From the NCBI GenBank assembly GCA_943913905.1, contig CALTZZ010000001.1, forward strand, positions 30,105 to 94,104: DNA of 64,000 bases. The letters run 5' to 3'. The DNA is from an uncultured Dermabacteraceae bacterium (GTDB taxonomy: Bacteria > Actinomycetota > Actinomycetes > Actinomycetales > Dermabacteraceae). Below are positions 42,488 to 50,897 of the stretch, one piece after another; the first letter of the stretch is position 1; each line of letters begins with the position of its first letter. The notes under the pieces are model-generated. The model was not told the origin of the DNA, did no database searches, and saw nothing but the letters and a program-made list of their open reading frames with translations. The position numbers and the translations under genes are program-made.

Positions 42488-44467
42488 TCACACGAACGCG
42501 CCCACGATGAGTCGCGCGGCGAAAGCGCTGATCCAGGCCACGGCGAAGAAGGTGACGAACGCGAGTGCGGGCCACTTCCACGCGCCGGATTCACGTTTGA
42601 GCGCGGCGATGGTGCTGGTGCATTGTAGGGCAAAGGCGAAGAAGATCATGAGTGCCGCGATGGTGGGTGCGGTGAACAGCGCTTCGCCGTGGTGGGGACC
42701 GGGACCCCATTCCATGGTGGCGAGTGCGTCTTGCGGATTTTCGGGGTCTTCGGCGCTCGCAATCTGCCCGAGGGTAGAGACGAACACTTCGCGGGCGCCA
42801 AGCGAGGCAACAACGCCAACGGTGATGCGCCAGTCGAATCCGAGGGGCTCGAAAACGGGCTGGACTGCGCGGCCCACTGAGGCGCCCGCGGAGTGTTCAA
42901 GCTGGTAGGTGGCTACTTCTTCCGAATTGGAAACGTCAACGCCTGCGGCCTGCATGTCTTCATCCGACGCCGCCGGGAGGTTCAGGAAGGCCCACAGCAC
43001 GATCGTGAGCACCAGAATGATGCCGCCCACTTTCCGCAGGAATCCCTTCACGGGAATCCACGTATTCGCCACTACTTGGCGGAGCGTGGGGATTTGGTAA
43101 CTGGGCATTTCCATGCAGAGCGGGAGGGCCGACGCCGACCCGCCGAACACTTTGCCGAACGCCCAGGCCCCGGTCATGGCGGCCACGGCGCCGAGCAGGT
43201 ACATACCGAACATGGCGAGGCCTTGCATGGAAAGAAACCCGACTCGCGCGTCGGCCGGGATCATCATCGAGATGAGCATTGTGTAGACGGGCAGGCGCGC
43301 GGAGCACGTCATGAGGGGCGCGGCCATCATCGTGGCGAAGCGGTCTTTGGCTGACGGCAGCGAGCGGGTGGCCATGATTCCGGGAATCGCGCACGCGAGG
43401 CTCGACAGCATTGCCACGAATGCGCGCCCTTCGAGGCCAGCGCGGCTCATCACGCGGTCCATGAGGAATGCTGCGCGCGACATGTATCCGGAGGATTCGA
43501 GCAGCGAGATCATGAGGAACAGCAGCGCGATCTGCGGCACGAACACGAGGACTCCGCCGAGGCCACCGATGAGTCCATCGGCCACGAACCCGGCGACCCA
43601 GCCGTCGGGCAAGTGGGTGCGGGCGAGTTCGGCCGCCCATGCGCAGGCTTCTTCGATCCACTCTTGGAGTGGTGCGGCGAGGGTGAAGATGACCTGGAAG
43701 AACGTGAGCATGGTCGCGAAGAATACGAGCGTGCCCCAGAGCGGGTGCAAGAGGATGGAGTCGATGCGGTGGGTGCGGGCGTCGGCCTGCGGTGCTTTCC
43801 ATCCGGCGGCGGCGAGGACAGAGGTGGTCCACCTGTATGCCTGCATCGGGTCGATTGGGGCAGGGAGTTCGGGTCGCGCCCATGCGTCCGTGTCTGCCAT
43901 GAGGGTGCGCAGGTGGTCGAGTTGGCGCCTGTCGCCCGCGGTGGTGAAGACGACGGGGTGGCCGATGGCTTCCGAGAGTGCGGCTGCGTCGATTGCTCCG
44001 CCGCGGCGCACGAGTTCGTCGGAATGCGTGAGAGCCACGAGAAGTGGCAGGTCAGCGCGTTGCAGGTGGGCGATGAGACCGAGGGAGCGTTGGAGGCTCG
44101 TCGCGTCGAGGACCGCGATGAGGGCGTCTGGTCGGGTGAGGTTACCGGAGTCGGTGGAGTCGGTGAGGGCATCCACGACGATTCGCTCGTCGGGGCTCAA
44201 CGGGTCCAGCGAGTAGATGCCCGGGAGATCTTCGACCGTCACTGTCTCGGCATGTGAGCCGTGGTTGGGGCCGACGGTTGCCGGGCCTTCGTAGCGCGCG
44301 ACCGTGACGCCCGGGTAGTTCGCTACTTTGGCACGCAGGCCGGTAAGAGCGTTGAAAAGCGTGGATTTTCCGGCGTTCGGGTTGCCGACGAGCGCGAAGC
44401 GTTGAGTGTGTTCGAGCGTGGCAACGGAGCCGGACCCAGGGGTGCCGGCAGTGTCGTGACAGCTCAT
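42488..44467 (-). CDS. feoB: ferrous iron transporter FeoB
   Basis: 659 residues. N-terminal G domain: G1 GNPNAGKST (near 28), G2/G3 region YPGVTVARYEG and DLPGIYSLDP, and G4-like ALTHSDEL in place of NxxD. The membrane part (about 215-655) has two Gate repeats with SLACAIPGIMATR and SLGAREVFVSTLGQIA, the conserved Cys of the first Gate repeat being present. It imports Fe(II). ATGA overlap with feoA upstream. Length is normal for actinobacterial FeoB. Confidence 0.95.
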   Translation of the reverse strand: MSCHDTAGTPGSGSVATLEHTQRFALVGNPNAGKSTLFNALTGLRAKVANYPGVTVARYEGPATVGPNHGSHAETVTVEDLPGIYSLDPLSPDERIVVDALTDSTDSGNLTRPDALIAVLDATSLQRSLGLIAHLQRADLPLLVALTHSDELVRRGGAIDAAALSEAIGHPVVFTTAGDRRQLDHLRTLMADTDAWARPELPAPIDPMQAYRWTTSVLAAAGWKAPQADARTHRIDSILLHPLWGTLVFFATMLTFFQVIFTLAAPLQEWIEEACAWAAELARTHLPDGWVAGFVADGLIGGLGGVLVFVPQIALLFLMISLLESSGYMSRAAFLMDRVMSRAGLEGRAFVAMLSSLACAIPGIMATRSLPSAKDRFATMMAAPLMTCSARLPVYTMLISMMIPADARVGFLSMQGLAMFGMYLLGAVAAMTGAWAFGKVFGGSASALPLCMEMPSYQIPTLRQVVANTWIPVKGFLRKVGGIILVLTIVLWAFLNLPAASDEDMQAAGVDVSNSEEVATYQLEHSAGASVGRAVQPVFEPLGFDWRITVGVVASLGAREVFVSTLGQIASAEDPENPQDALATMEWGPGPHHGEALFTAPTIAALMIFFAFALQCTSTIAALKRESGAWKWPALAFVTFFAVAWISAFAARLIVGAFV

Positions 44468-44817
44468 GCTGCTGCGGGAGTGTGGTGTTCGCGCACGATG
44501 ACCCGGGAGGCGTCGGCGCCACGAAGGACCAGCTCAGCGCCCGCGATCTCCACCACGATCGGGTCACGCATCGGCGCTTTGCGTGCGAGACGCACGGGAA
44601 CGCCCGGCGCGAAACCAAGGTCGAAGAGACGGCGGCTCACGGGATGTTCCGGATCTGAAAAACCCGTAATTTCCGCGAGGGTTCCGGCACGCAGGGCGTT
44701 GAGGGTGACACAGCCACCTTGCTGTGAATCGGCGTGCGTGGGCAGGCGCCGTGCCGCCAAGTCCGAGAACGGAGTAACGGTGGGAAGGGCGTCGGCGCCA
44801 GGACTCATCTGCAACAT
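44464..44817 (-). CDS. feoA: FeoA domain protein
   Basis: 117 residues from ATG 44817 (or ATG 44808). The first 35 residues are a non-conserved extension. Then comes the SH3-like FeoA domain: LNALRAGTLAEITGFSD, RRLFDLGFAPGVPVRL, and the final GAELVLRGADASRVIV. FeoA binds FeoB and supports iron uptake. An IdeR-type box lies 10 bp upstream of the start, between candidate promoter elements, so the operon should be repressed by iron. Confidence 0.93.
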   Translation of the reverse strand: MLQMSPGADALPTVTPFSDLAARRLPTHADSQQGGCVTLNALRAGTLAEITGFSDPEHPVSRRLFDLGFAPGVPVRLARKAPMRDPIVVEIAGAELVLRGADASRVIVREHHTPAAA

Positions 44818-44827
44818 AAATGCAAGC

Positions 44828-44846
44828 TTAGGTTTGCCTAATTAGA
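44828..44846. promoter_or_regulatory. IdeR/DtxR iron box of feoAB-nifU
   Basis: TTAGGTTTGCCTAATTAGA matches the 19-bp consensus TWAGGTTAGSCTWACCTWA at about 14 positions, with 13 of the first 14 exact. On the minus strand it lies between TTGTGC (44849-44854, -35) and TAAGCT (-10, 17-bp spacing), a classic repressor position. Confidence 0.8.
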
Positions 44847-44980
44847 AGCACAAGGCCAGAAGTCCTGAAAGTATGCGAGTACACCCCTCTGGCCCAACGC
44901 CTCGGTGGTGCTTTTGAAGTGAAATGCACGCCCCTTCGCCTCGTCCAAGGAGGTGCGGGCGATAGTCCCGGCTAAAGATG

Positions 44981-45514
44981 TCAGAGCTGGCGCAGCATGA
45001 CGCCGTCGCCTTCCCTACCGGGAACGGCAACGAAGCCTTCGGAAAGGTACAGGTGTCGTGCCACATTGTCGGCTTCGACCGACAAGCTGACCTGCGCAAT
45101 CCCCCGTTCTCGTGCGCCCGCGATGGCGGCTCGAAGGAGGGTGCGGCCCAGCCTGGCGCCGCGGACCGACGGATCCACCCACAAGCTCAGCTCCGGAGTC
45201 TCCGGATCGATGAATCCATAGCCGGGGTCTGTGACCGGAAGGAACACTGCCCATGCCACGCCGACGGGCTCACCGTCATGGCAGGCAACAACACCGAAGT
45301 CGCCACGCTCGGGCTCCAGCCTCGTGTAGTGCACAAATTCGGGCCGGGACCGAACATCGTCAAGCGTGAACCGTTCCCCGCACCAGTTCATGTTTCCCAG
45401 CGTGGCCTGCTCGAGGAGCACCGTTTCGTCACGTCGAAGAGAGCGCAGGTCGCGCATGGGAATACACGTAGTTTCCGGCACCGGATCCGAGGTGAGTCGC
45501 CCCTCGTGATTCAC
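44981..45514 (-). CDS. GNAT family N-acetyltransferase
   Basis: 177 residues from GTG 45514, which overlaps the stop of the DUF2087 gene by 4 bp (ATG 45457 would shorten it by 19). The acetyl-CoA motif is VDPSVRGARLGRTLLRAAIAGARERG, preceded by a beta strand ETPELSLW and followed by NVARHLYLSEGF. Substrate unknown. It ends a run of short coupled genes downstream of the Opu importer. Confidence 0.88.
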   Translation of the reverse strand: MNHEGRLTSDPVPETTCIPMRDLRSLRRDETVLLEQATLGNMNWCGERFTLDDVRSRPEFVHYTRLEPERGDFGVVACHDGEPVGVAWAVFLPVTDPGYGFIDPETPELSLWVDPSVRGARLGRTLLRAAIAGARERGIAQVSLSVEADNVARHLYLSEGFVAVPGREGDGVMLRQL

Positions 45515-46053
45515 GAATTCTCCGGCACGAGTGAATAGCCGCTGCCGTCGGCCTCGCGTTCCACGAAACGGAAATCCACAAGGTAGCGGCGCAGCACAGC
45601 CACATCGGGGTGGATGTGTTCGAGGCGCTCGTTGAGCTTGGGTTCGGAGAGTACTTCACCGGGTTTCAACGCGGTGCGGGCGACCCAGGCCAGCACTTCT
45701 TCGCGCTCCGTGAGGTTCGCGGGGTACTGGATGATTCGGCCGCCCTCCAAGAAACGGTCGATCCCCGTCTTTTTCGCGGGCGCGTTCGCGGCCAGCAACT
45801 TGCGAAAGATCGCGTCATCACGCGCGCCGCTATCGCGCACCAGCCCGGCAGCAATGAGCGAGTCTCGCACCTTCGCGCGCTTCGCTTTCGGCACGTTCTC
45901 GAGCGCGGCATCGAGTTCCTCGCCCAACATGAGGTGCGCCGCCACGAACCGTGCCTGCGGGTTCGCGAACACGGCGAGCAGCTGACGAGTGCCAGCCGCA
46001 GCATCAGCCGTGGAGCCGTTCGCAGCCTCACCGGGCCGGGCGTCGGGTGGCAT
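45511..46053 (-). CDS. DUF2087 domain protein with N-terminal helix-turn-helix-like part
   Basis: 180 residues from ATG 46053. The C-terminal 80 residues match DUF2087: GGRIIQYPANLTEREEVLAWVA, KPGEVLSEPKLNERLEHIHPDVAVLRRYLVDFRFVER (in parts) and a final YSLV. The N-terminal half looks like an ArsR-type winged helix (LLAVFANPQARFVAAHLM ... LIAAGLVRD). Such proteins may be transcription regulators; the target is unknown. It overlaps both the VOC and GNAT genes. Confidence 0.85.
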   Translation of the reverse strand: MPPDARPGEAANGSTADAAAGTRQLLAVFANPQARFVAAHLMLGEELDAALENVPKAKRAKVRDSLIAAGLVRDSGARDDAIFRKLLAANAPAKKTGIDRFLEGGRIIQYPANLTEREEVLAWVARTALKPGEVLSEPKLNERLEHIHPDVAVLRRYLVDFRFVEREADGSGYSLVPENS

Positions 46054-46448
46054 CAGCCTTGCACCGCGTAAATATCCACGGCGTTACCGTCCGGGTCGCG
46101 CAGCACGGCATAACGCTGACCCCACGCCGCATCGAACGGTTCCACGTGCGCGGTCTCGCCCGCGTCCACGAGCTCCGCGAACAGGGCGTCCACCTCGCCG
46201 GGCGAATCGACCTCGAAGGCGAACGCAACCGTGTGCCCGCCCTGCGGCTTCACGTAGCCCGGGTCGTAGGCACGAACAGTGTCGAGGGTGTCCCACATGA
46301 GCCGGATTCCGTCGGGCAACAGCGCCTCAGCATGCGCCGCACCCGCGGCAGCATCGGGAACGTACACGCCGAGTTTGCCGTAAAACTCGAGCGAGGCCGC
46401 GAGGTCTTGGGTCACGATTCCAATGGCGTTCAAGCGTGGTGTAGACAT
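46053..46448 (-). CDS. VOC (glyoxalase/bleomycin-resistance) family protein
   Basis: 131 residues, a single VOC unit with two beta-alpha-beta-beta-beta modules: RLNAIGIVTQDLAASLEFYGKLGV at the start, and a second module ending in YAVLRDPDGNAVDIYA. Metal-type residues (His in GGHTVAFAFEV, Glu in HVEPFDA) are retained, so a glyoxalase-like enzyme or drug-binding protein is possible. It overlaps the DUF2087 start by 1 bp. Confidence 0.88.
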   Translation of the reverse strand: MSTPRLNAIGIVTQDLAASLEFYGKLGVYVPDAAAGAAHAEALLPDGIRLMWDTLDTVRAYDPGYVKPQGGHTVAFAFEVDSPGEVDALFAELVDAGETAHVEPFDAAWGQRYAVLRDPDGNAVDIYAVQG

Positions 46449-46501
46449 AGAACCACGCTACTGTCCACACCCCGTCTTCGTCTAAAAGTTTTCGATAGCT
46501 C

Positions 46502-47398
46502 TTAGAGGCGGGTGCGCAACGCTTCGGCCAGATCGCGCGGTTCACGGCCCAACACCTCGCGCATGTCCCCACTCACCACATCGAGTTCACCGTTCGCCAC
46601 AGCCGTGTACGTGGAAATACACGCGTCCACGAGCCACTCAGGAGCGCCATATGAGGCCCGCGATTCGAGTGCCTCCTCAAACGTTTCATCCACGTAGCCA
46701 TACTCGTCGCCGTACACGTCGGTGAGCACAGCCGCCGCTTCCTCAAACGTGACCGCGGTGGGCCCCGTAAGGTCGAGGGTCCGGTTTTCCCAGGCCGACG
46801 GATTCACCATCACCGCAGCGGCCACCTCGGCAACATCGCGGCGCGCCACATATGCGCAGCGCCCGGTGCCGCCAGGGCCGCGGATCACGCGCTCCTCCCC
46901 CGCGAAGTCCGGCAGCACGTCTGCATAGAACGAGTCGCGCAGGAACGTGAATGGGATACCCGATTCGCGGAGCATCGTCTCGGTCGCATCGTGATCGCGC
47001 GCCAGCATGAACGTGGCGAAGGGGTCCGCGCCAAGGAACGACGTATACACAATGTGCCCCACGCCCGCGGCCACGGCCGCGTCGATCACGGTGCGGTGTT
47101 CACCGCGTCGGTCTTCCGATTCGGCGGCCGACACCAGCAGAAGCACATCGAGTCCCGCAAATGCGGCCTCGGCAGCTTCACGATCCGAATACACGGCCTC
47201 GTGCACGCCCACGTCCACGCCATCCGCGGCATCAATATGGGGTGCGCGTTCGGCGCTGCGCACGATGAGGCGCAGTTCGCGGTCCGACGGCGTCGGCCCC
47301 TCCTCCCCGATCCGGCCAGCAAGCAGGCGCGCCACTTCCGCGCCCACCTTGCCGCTCGCACCAGTGACGCCGAAGCGTGTGGGGGTTGAGTCGTTCAT
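46502..47398 (-). CDS. NmrA-like NAD(P)-binding protein (SDR family)
   Basis: 298 residues from ATG 47398. Rossmann nucleotide motif GVTGASGKVGAEVARLL at the N-terminus, then DVLLLVSAAESEDR and HIVYTSFLGADP, typical of atypical SDR/NmrA and NAD(P)H:quinone-oxidoreductase-type (QorB/YtfG) proteins. Function is probably as a redox sensor or quinone reductase. It starts 3 bp after the Opu binding-protein gene stops and is likely in that transcript. Confidence 0.88.
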   Translation of the reverse strand: MNDSTPTRFGVTGASGKVGAEVARLLAGRIGEEGPTPSDRELRLIVRSAERAPHIDAADGVDVGVHEAVYSDREAAEAAFAGLDVLLLVSAAESEDRRGEHRTVIDAAVAAGVGHIVYTSFLGADPFATFMLARDHDATETMLRESGIPFTFLRDSFYADVLPDFAGEERVIRGPGGTGRCAYVARRDVAEVAAAVMVNPSAWENRTLDLTGPTAVTFEEAAAVLTDVYGDEYGYVDETFEEALESRASYGAPEWLVDACISTYTAVANGELDVVSGDMREVLGREPRDLAEALRTRL

Positions 47399-47400
47399 CG

Positions 47401-48360
47401 TCACACCAACTTCTGCTTCGCAAGCCATTCTTTGGCAATGTCTGCGCTCTTCGTCTGCTCGTTCACGCTCTTCGCATTCAGGTCGATTAGCTCGCTTGTG
47501 GTGAGCTTCTCCGTCACCTTCGCGATCGCCTTACGTGCTGCGTCGTCTACCTTCGCGGTGACGAGCGGCGTCACGTTCTGCGGAAGAATGAGCGCTTCCG
47601 GGTCTTCCAAGGCCACAAGGTTGTTCTCTTTGACCGCCGGGCTCGCCGTGTAAATATTCGCGAGCTGCGCTTTGCCGTCGGTGAGAGCTTTGACAGTGAG
47701 CGGACCGCCCGAATCTTCAACTGGAACCACGTTGAGGCCAACGCCGTACGCCTCCTTCACGCCTTTCGGACCGAACGGGCGAGTTTCAAGTTCGCTGTTA
47801 CCCGCGACCTTCAGGTCTTCATTCACGTTTTTGAGATCGCCAATCGCCTTGAGCGAATTGTCGTCTGCAAACTTCTTCGTGGTGGTGTACGAGTCTTGGT
47901 CGGTTGCTTCCGCGAATGGGAGGGCCGTAAGGCCGTCGGGAAGCACGCCACCGAGCTCATCAAAGATGGCTGCCGGTTCCGCAGTCTCCGCTTTTTCGTC
48001 GTAGTACTGCAGCAGGTTGCCCGTGTATTCGGGAAGCACATCTACTTTCCCGCTTTCGAGCTCCTTCATGTACACCTCGCGCTGGCCGATCTGGTACTGG
48101 CGCTCAACTTTGAGGCCTTCCTTCTCCAGCACCTGCGCGAAGAGCTCCGCGATGATTTCGTTTGAGTAGTAGGCCTGAGAGCCGACCACGATCGGGCCAG
48201 AACCGCCAGACTTGGCGGCGCCTGGTTCACCTGATCCTTCACCTTTTCCGTCGTTCGCGAGTGGGTCCCCGCTCGAGCACGCAGCCGCGAGGGCGGCGAC
48301 TCCGCTCGCGCCGAAAAAGCCCAGCGCGTGTCGGCGTGAAAAGTGGGCTGATGCGTTCAT
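47401..48360 (-). CDS. osmoprotectant ABC transporter substrate-binding lipoprotein (OpuC/ProX-type)
   Basis: 319 residues from ATG 48360 with GGAGGATCC just before it. Signal sequence with RRHALGFFGASG and lipobox AAACSSG. The OpuAC domain follows: VVGSQAYYSNEIIAELFAQVLE, LPEYTGNLLQYY (a typical ligand-loop of choline/betaine binders), and NIYTASPAVKENNLVALEDP. It delivers glycine betaine, carnitine or choline to the permeases encoded upstream. Last component gene of the importer. Confidence 0.92.
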   Translation of the reverse strand: MNASAHFSRRHALGFFGASGVAALAAACSSGDPLANDGKGEGSGEPGAAKSGGSGPIVVGSQAYYSNEIIAELFAQVLEKEGLKVERQYQIGQREVYMKELESGKVDVLPEYTGNLLQYYDEKAETAEPAAIFDELGGVLPDGLTALPFAEATDQDSYTTTKKFADDNSLKAIGDLKNVNEDLKVAGNSELETRPFGPKGVKEAYGVGLNVVPVEDSGGPLTVKALTDGKAQLANIYTASPAVKENNLVALEDPEALILPQNVTPLVTAKVDDAARKAIAKVTEKLTTSELIDLNAKSVNEQTKSADIAKEWLAKQKLV

Positions 48361-48487
48361 GGGATCCTCCATCGGGCTGCGGATGCGTTTGCCCAGGCTA
48401 GGCGACTGAACTGGACGAAGGTCGGACACAACCTGGATGCCACCGCACCGTGTCCACAGCGGCCGCTTCGACCCAGCGCACGGGCCG

Positions 48488-49159
48488 TTAAGCCCGCGCC
48501 GCCTCCACACCTTTCGGCGCAAATACCCGCTGCACAGCCAGGAGCGCGAGGTCCACCACGAGCGCCAACACAATCACCAGGAGGGAGCCTGCGAGCATCT
48601 GGCCGTAATCCTGGGTTTTGAGCCCCAGGAAGATGAATCGGCCCAGGCCACCGTTGCCCACGTATGCGGCGAGCATTGCCGTAGACAGCACCTGGAGCAC
48701 CGCCGACCGCAGCCCCGTCATAAGCAGAGGCAACCCCAGTGGGATTTCCACGCGCGTGAGGATCTGCATTTCGGTCATGCCCTGCGCCCGCGCCGCATCC
48801 ACCACGTGCGATTCCGTGGACTCCACGGCGCTGTAAGCACCGGCTAGCAACGACGGGATCGCGAGCACCACGAACGCGAGAGTGGGCGCGGCAAGCCCCA
48901 CGCCCAACAGCAGTGCGAAGAGGGTCACGAGACCGAGTGTGGGCAGCGCTCGCGCGGCACCGGTGGCGAACACCGCGAGCCCGCGCGCTTTACCCGTATG
49001 CCCGATCCACAGGCCCAGCGGCACGGCGATCACTGCGGCGATCAGCACACCCAGCACCGTGTACCCCAGGTGCTCGAGGGTGCGGTTCAGGATGCCGCTC
49101 GGCCCGCCCCAATTCATGGGGTCCATGAGCCATTCCAGAGCTTCCATCACGAATGTCAT
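48488..49159 (-). CDS. osmoprotectant ABC transporter permease
   Basis: 223 residues, five or six helices, with the binding-protein-dependent permease EAA loop as AAYSAVESTESHVVDAARAQGMTEMQ (in parts) and the start LEHLGYTVLGVLIAAVIAVPLG. It overlaps the other permease gene by 4 bp. The 127-bp gap before the binding-protein gene contains only a hydrophilic leader and the Shine-Dalgarno. Confidence 0.93.
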   Translation of the reverse strand: MTFVMEALEWLMDPMNWGGPSGILNRTLEHLGYTVLGVLIAAVIAVPLGLWIGHTGKARGLAVFATGAARALPTLGLVTLFALLLGVGLAAPTLAFVVLAIPSLLAGAYSAVESTESHVVDAARAQGMTEMQILTRVEIPLGLPLLMTGLRSAVLQVLSTAMLAAYVGNGGLGRFIFLGLKTQDYGQMLAGSLLVIVLALVVDLALLAVQRVFAPKGVEAARA

Positions 49160-49920
49160 GCGCGCACCCCCGGTTCTCCGTGGGCCGACGGCTGCTCAGT
49201 CTCACTCGTGGCCGCCCCGGCCCTCGTAGAGGCTCCCTCACGCGGGGAGGCTCCCTCACTCGAGGACGCCTCATCACTCGCGGGTGCCCCCGCACGAGTC
49301 CACGGCATGAGCACTTTCCCAATCAGCACAAGCAGCGCATCGACCGCGAGCGCTAGCACTGTCGTGAGCACGATACCCGCGAGGATTTCTGCCTGGATTC
49401 CGCGCTGGAACCCGTCGGTGAAGAGGGAGCCGAGGCTCGGCACGCCGAGCACGCCACCCACTGTCACCAGGGAAATCGTGCTGACGGACACCACGCGCAG
49501 CGTTGCCACGAGTGCGGGGCCCGCGAGTGGAAGTTCCACGCGGAAGAACCGCGAATGCGGCGCAAAACCTTGAGCGGTCGCCGACCCAAGCACCATCGGG
49601 TCAACGCTGCGGAACGCCGTGATCGCCCCCGGCACCATGAGCGCCAGCCCATACAGCGTGAGCGCCACCGCAATGTTGAACGGGCTGCGGAGCCCCGTGC
49701 CCAGCAGAATCGGCAACACGATGAAGAGCGGGAGCGACGGGATCGCATACAGCAGGCCACTCGCAGCACCCACCGTGGATCGAAGCCAGCCCGCGCGGTC
49801 CGCGAGCTTAGCGATCACGATCGCGAGCACGAAACTCGCCACGATCGCCGGAACCGCCTGCAGCAGGTGCCACCACAATCGGTCACTGATCACCCCGAGG
49901 TTCGAGAGGACCCAGCTCAT
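49156..49920 (-). CDS. osmoprotectant ABC transporter permease
   Basis: 254 residues. Six helices and the EAA loop near FRSVDPMVLGSATAQG. The C-terminal 45 residues are a low-complexity tail built from repeated EGAS/REGAS-like units (SSSEGASPREGASTR), unusual for this family and of unknown role. Coupled by 4-bp overlaps to the ATPase gene and to the second permease gene. Confidence 0.92.
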   Translation of the reverse strand: MSWVLSNLGVISDRLWWHLLQAVPAIVASFVLAIVIAKLADRAGWLRSTVGAASGLLYAIPSLPLFIVLPILLGTGLRSPFNIAVALTLYGLALMVPGAITAFRSVDPMVLGSATAQGFAPHSRFFRVELPLAGPALVATLRVVSVSTISLVTVGGVLGVPSLGSLFTDGFQRGIQAEILAGIVLTTVLALAVDALLVLIGKVLMPWTRAGAPASDEASSSEGASPREGASTRAGAATSETEQPSAHGEPGVRA

Positions 49921-50801
49921 GGCGTGCCCCCCTCCGCGGCATGGCTTCCAGCACGACGACCTCGGTGGCCACCGTCGGCCCCCGACGACTGCGACCCGAG
50001 CACGCCGACCGGTTTACCCTGCGCGTCTACCAAGACGTCACGGCCGTCCACGCGCCGAACGGTCAGCTCGCGCTGCCCAGAATCGGCACCCACGAACTCC
50101 CGCACGAACGAATCGGCCGGGTTCGCGAGGATTTCCGACGGCGACCCCACCTGCGCCACCACACCACCGGGCTTCAGGATCGCGACCTGGTCACCCAGCA
50201 GGAACGCTTCGTCAATATCGTGCGTCACGAACACGATCGTCTTACCCAACTCGCTTTGGATCCGCACCATCTCGCGCTGCAGTTCACCACGAACGATCGG
50301 ATCAACCGCCCCAAACGGCTCGTCCATCAGCAGAATCTTCGGATCCGGTGCGAGCGCACGCGCCACCCCCACGCGCTGCTGCTGACCACCAGACAGCTGA
50401 CTCGGGTAACGATCCGCCACACTGCGATCCAGGCCGACGGCATCAAGCATGTCGAGCGCCTGCTCCCGCGCCTTCTTCTTCGGCACCCCGTTCAACATGG
50501 GGACCGTGGCCACATTGTCCAGAACCGTGCGGTGCGGCAGCAGCCCACTCGCCTGCATCACATAGCCAATCCGGCGCCGAAGCTTCACCGGATCAAGATT
50601 GGCCACATCATCGTCGTCAATCAACACCCGCCCCGAAGTCGGGTCAACCATCCGGTTCACCATGCGCATCAGCGTGGTCTTACCCGAACCAGAAGACCCC
50701 ACAAGCGCCGTACACGTATGGCTCTCAATCGTGAGCGAAAAATCCTCCACCGCGCGCGTGCCGCCCGGATACACCTTCGACACCGAATCGAACCGAATCA
50801 T
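49917..50801 (-). CDS. osmoprotectant ABC transporter ATP-binding protein
   Basis: 294 residues from ATG 50801. Walker A GSSGSGKTT, Q-loop YVMQASGLLPHRTV, signature LSGGQQQRVGVARAL, Walker B ILLMDEPFGAVDP, H-loop VTHDIDEA: all typical of OpuCA/ProV-like ATPases. The C-terminal extension of about 50 residues is Gly/Arg/Ser-rich and lacks the CBS pair used for osmosensing in OpuCA, so gating must differ or be absent. First gene of the osmolyte importer operon. Confidence 0.93.
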   Translation of the reverse strand: MIRFDSVSKVYPGGTRAVEDFSLTIESHTCTALVGSSGSGKTTLMRMVNRMVDPTSGRVLIDDDDVANLDPVKLRRRIGYVMQASGLLPHRTVLDNVATVPMLNGVPKKKAREQALDMLDAVGLDRSVADRYPSQLSGGQQQRVGVARALAPDPKILLMDEPFGAVDPIVRGELQREMVRIQSELGKTIVFVTHDIDEAFLLGDQVAILKPGGVVAQVGSPSEILANPADSFVREFVGADSGQRELTVRRVDGRDVLVDAQGKPVGVLGSQSSGADGGHRGRRAGSHAAEGGTP

Positions 50802-50897
50802 TCCAGGACCCTCCGCAACCGCACTCGCGGCACTGATCTGGGGAAATACGAACCCGGCCAGGCTAGGGGTCGGGACTGGGAACAGGTCGGGTTCGTT

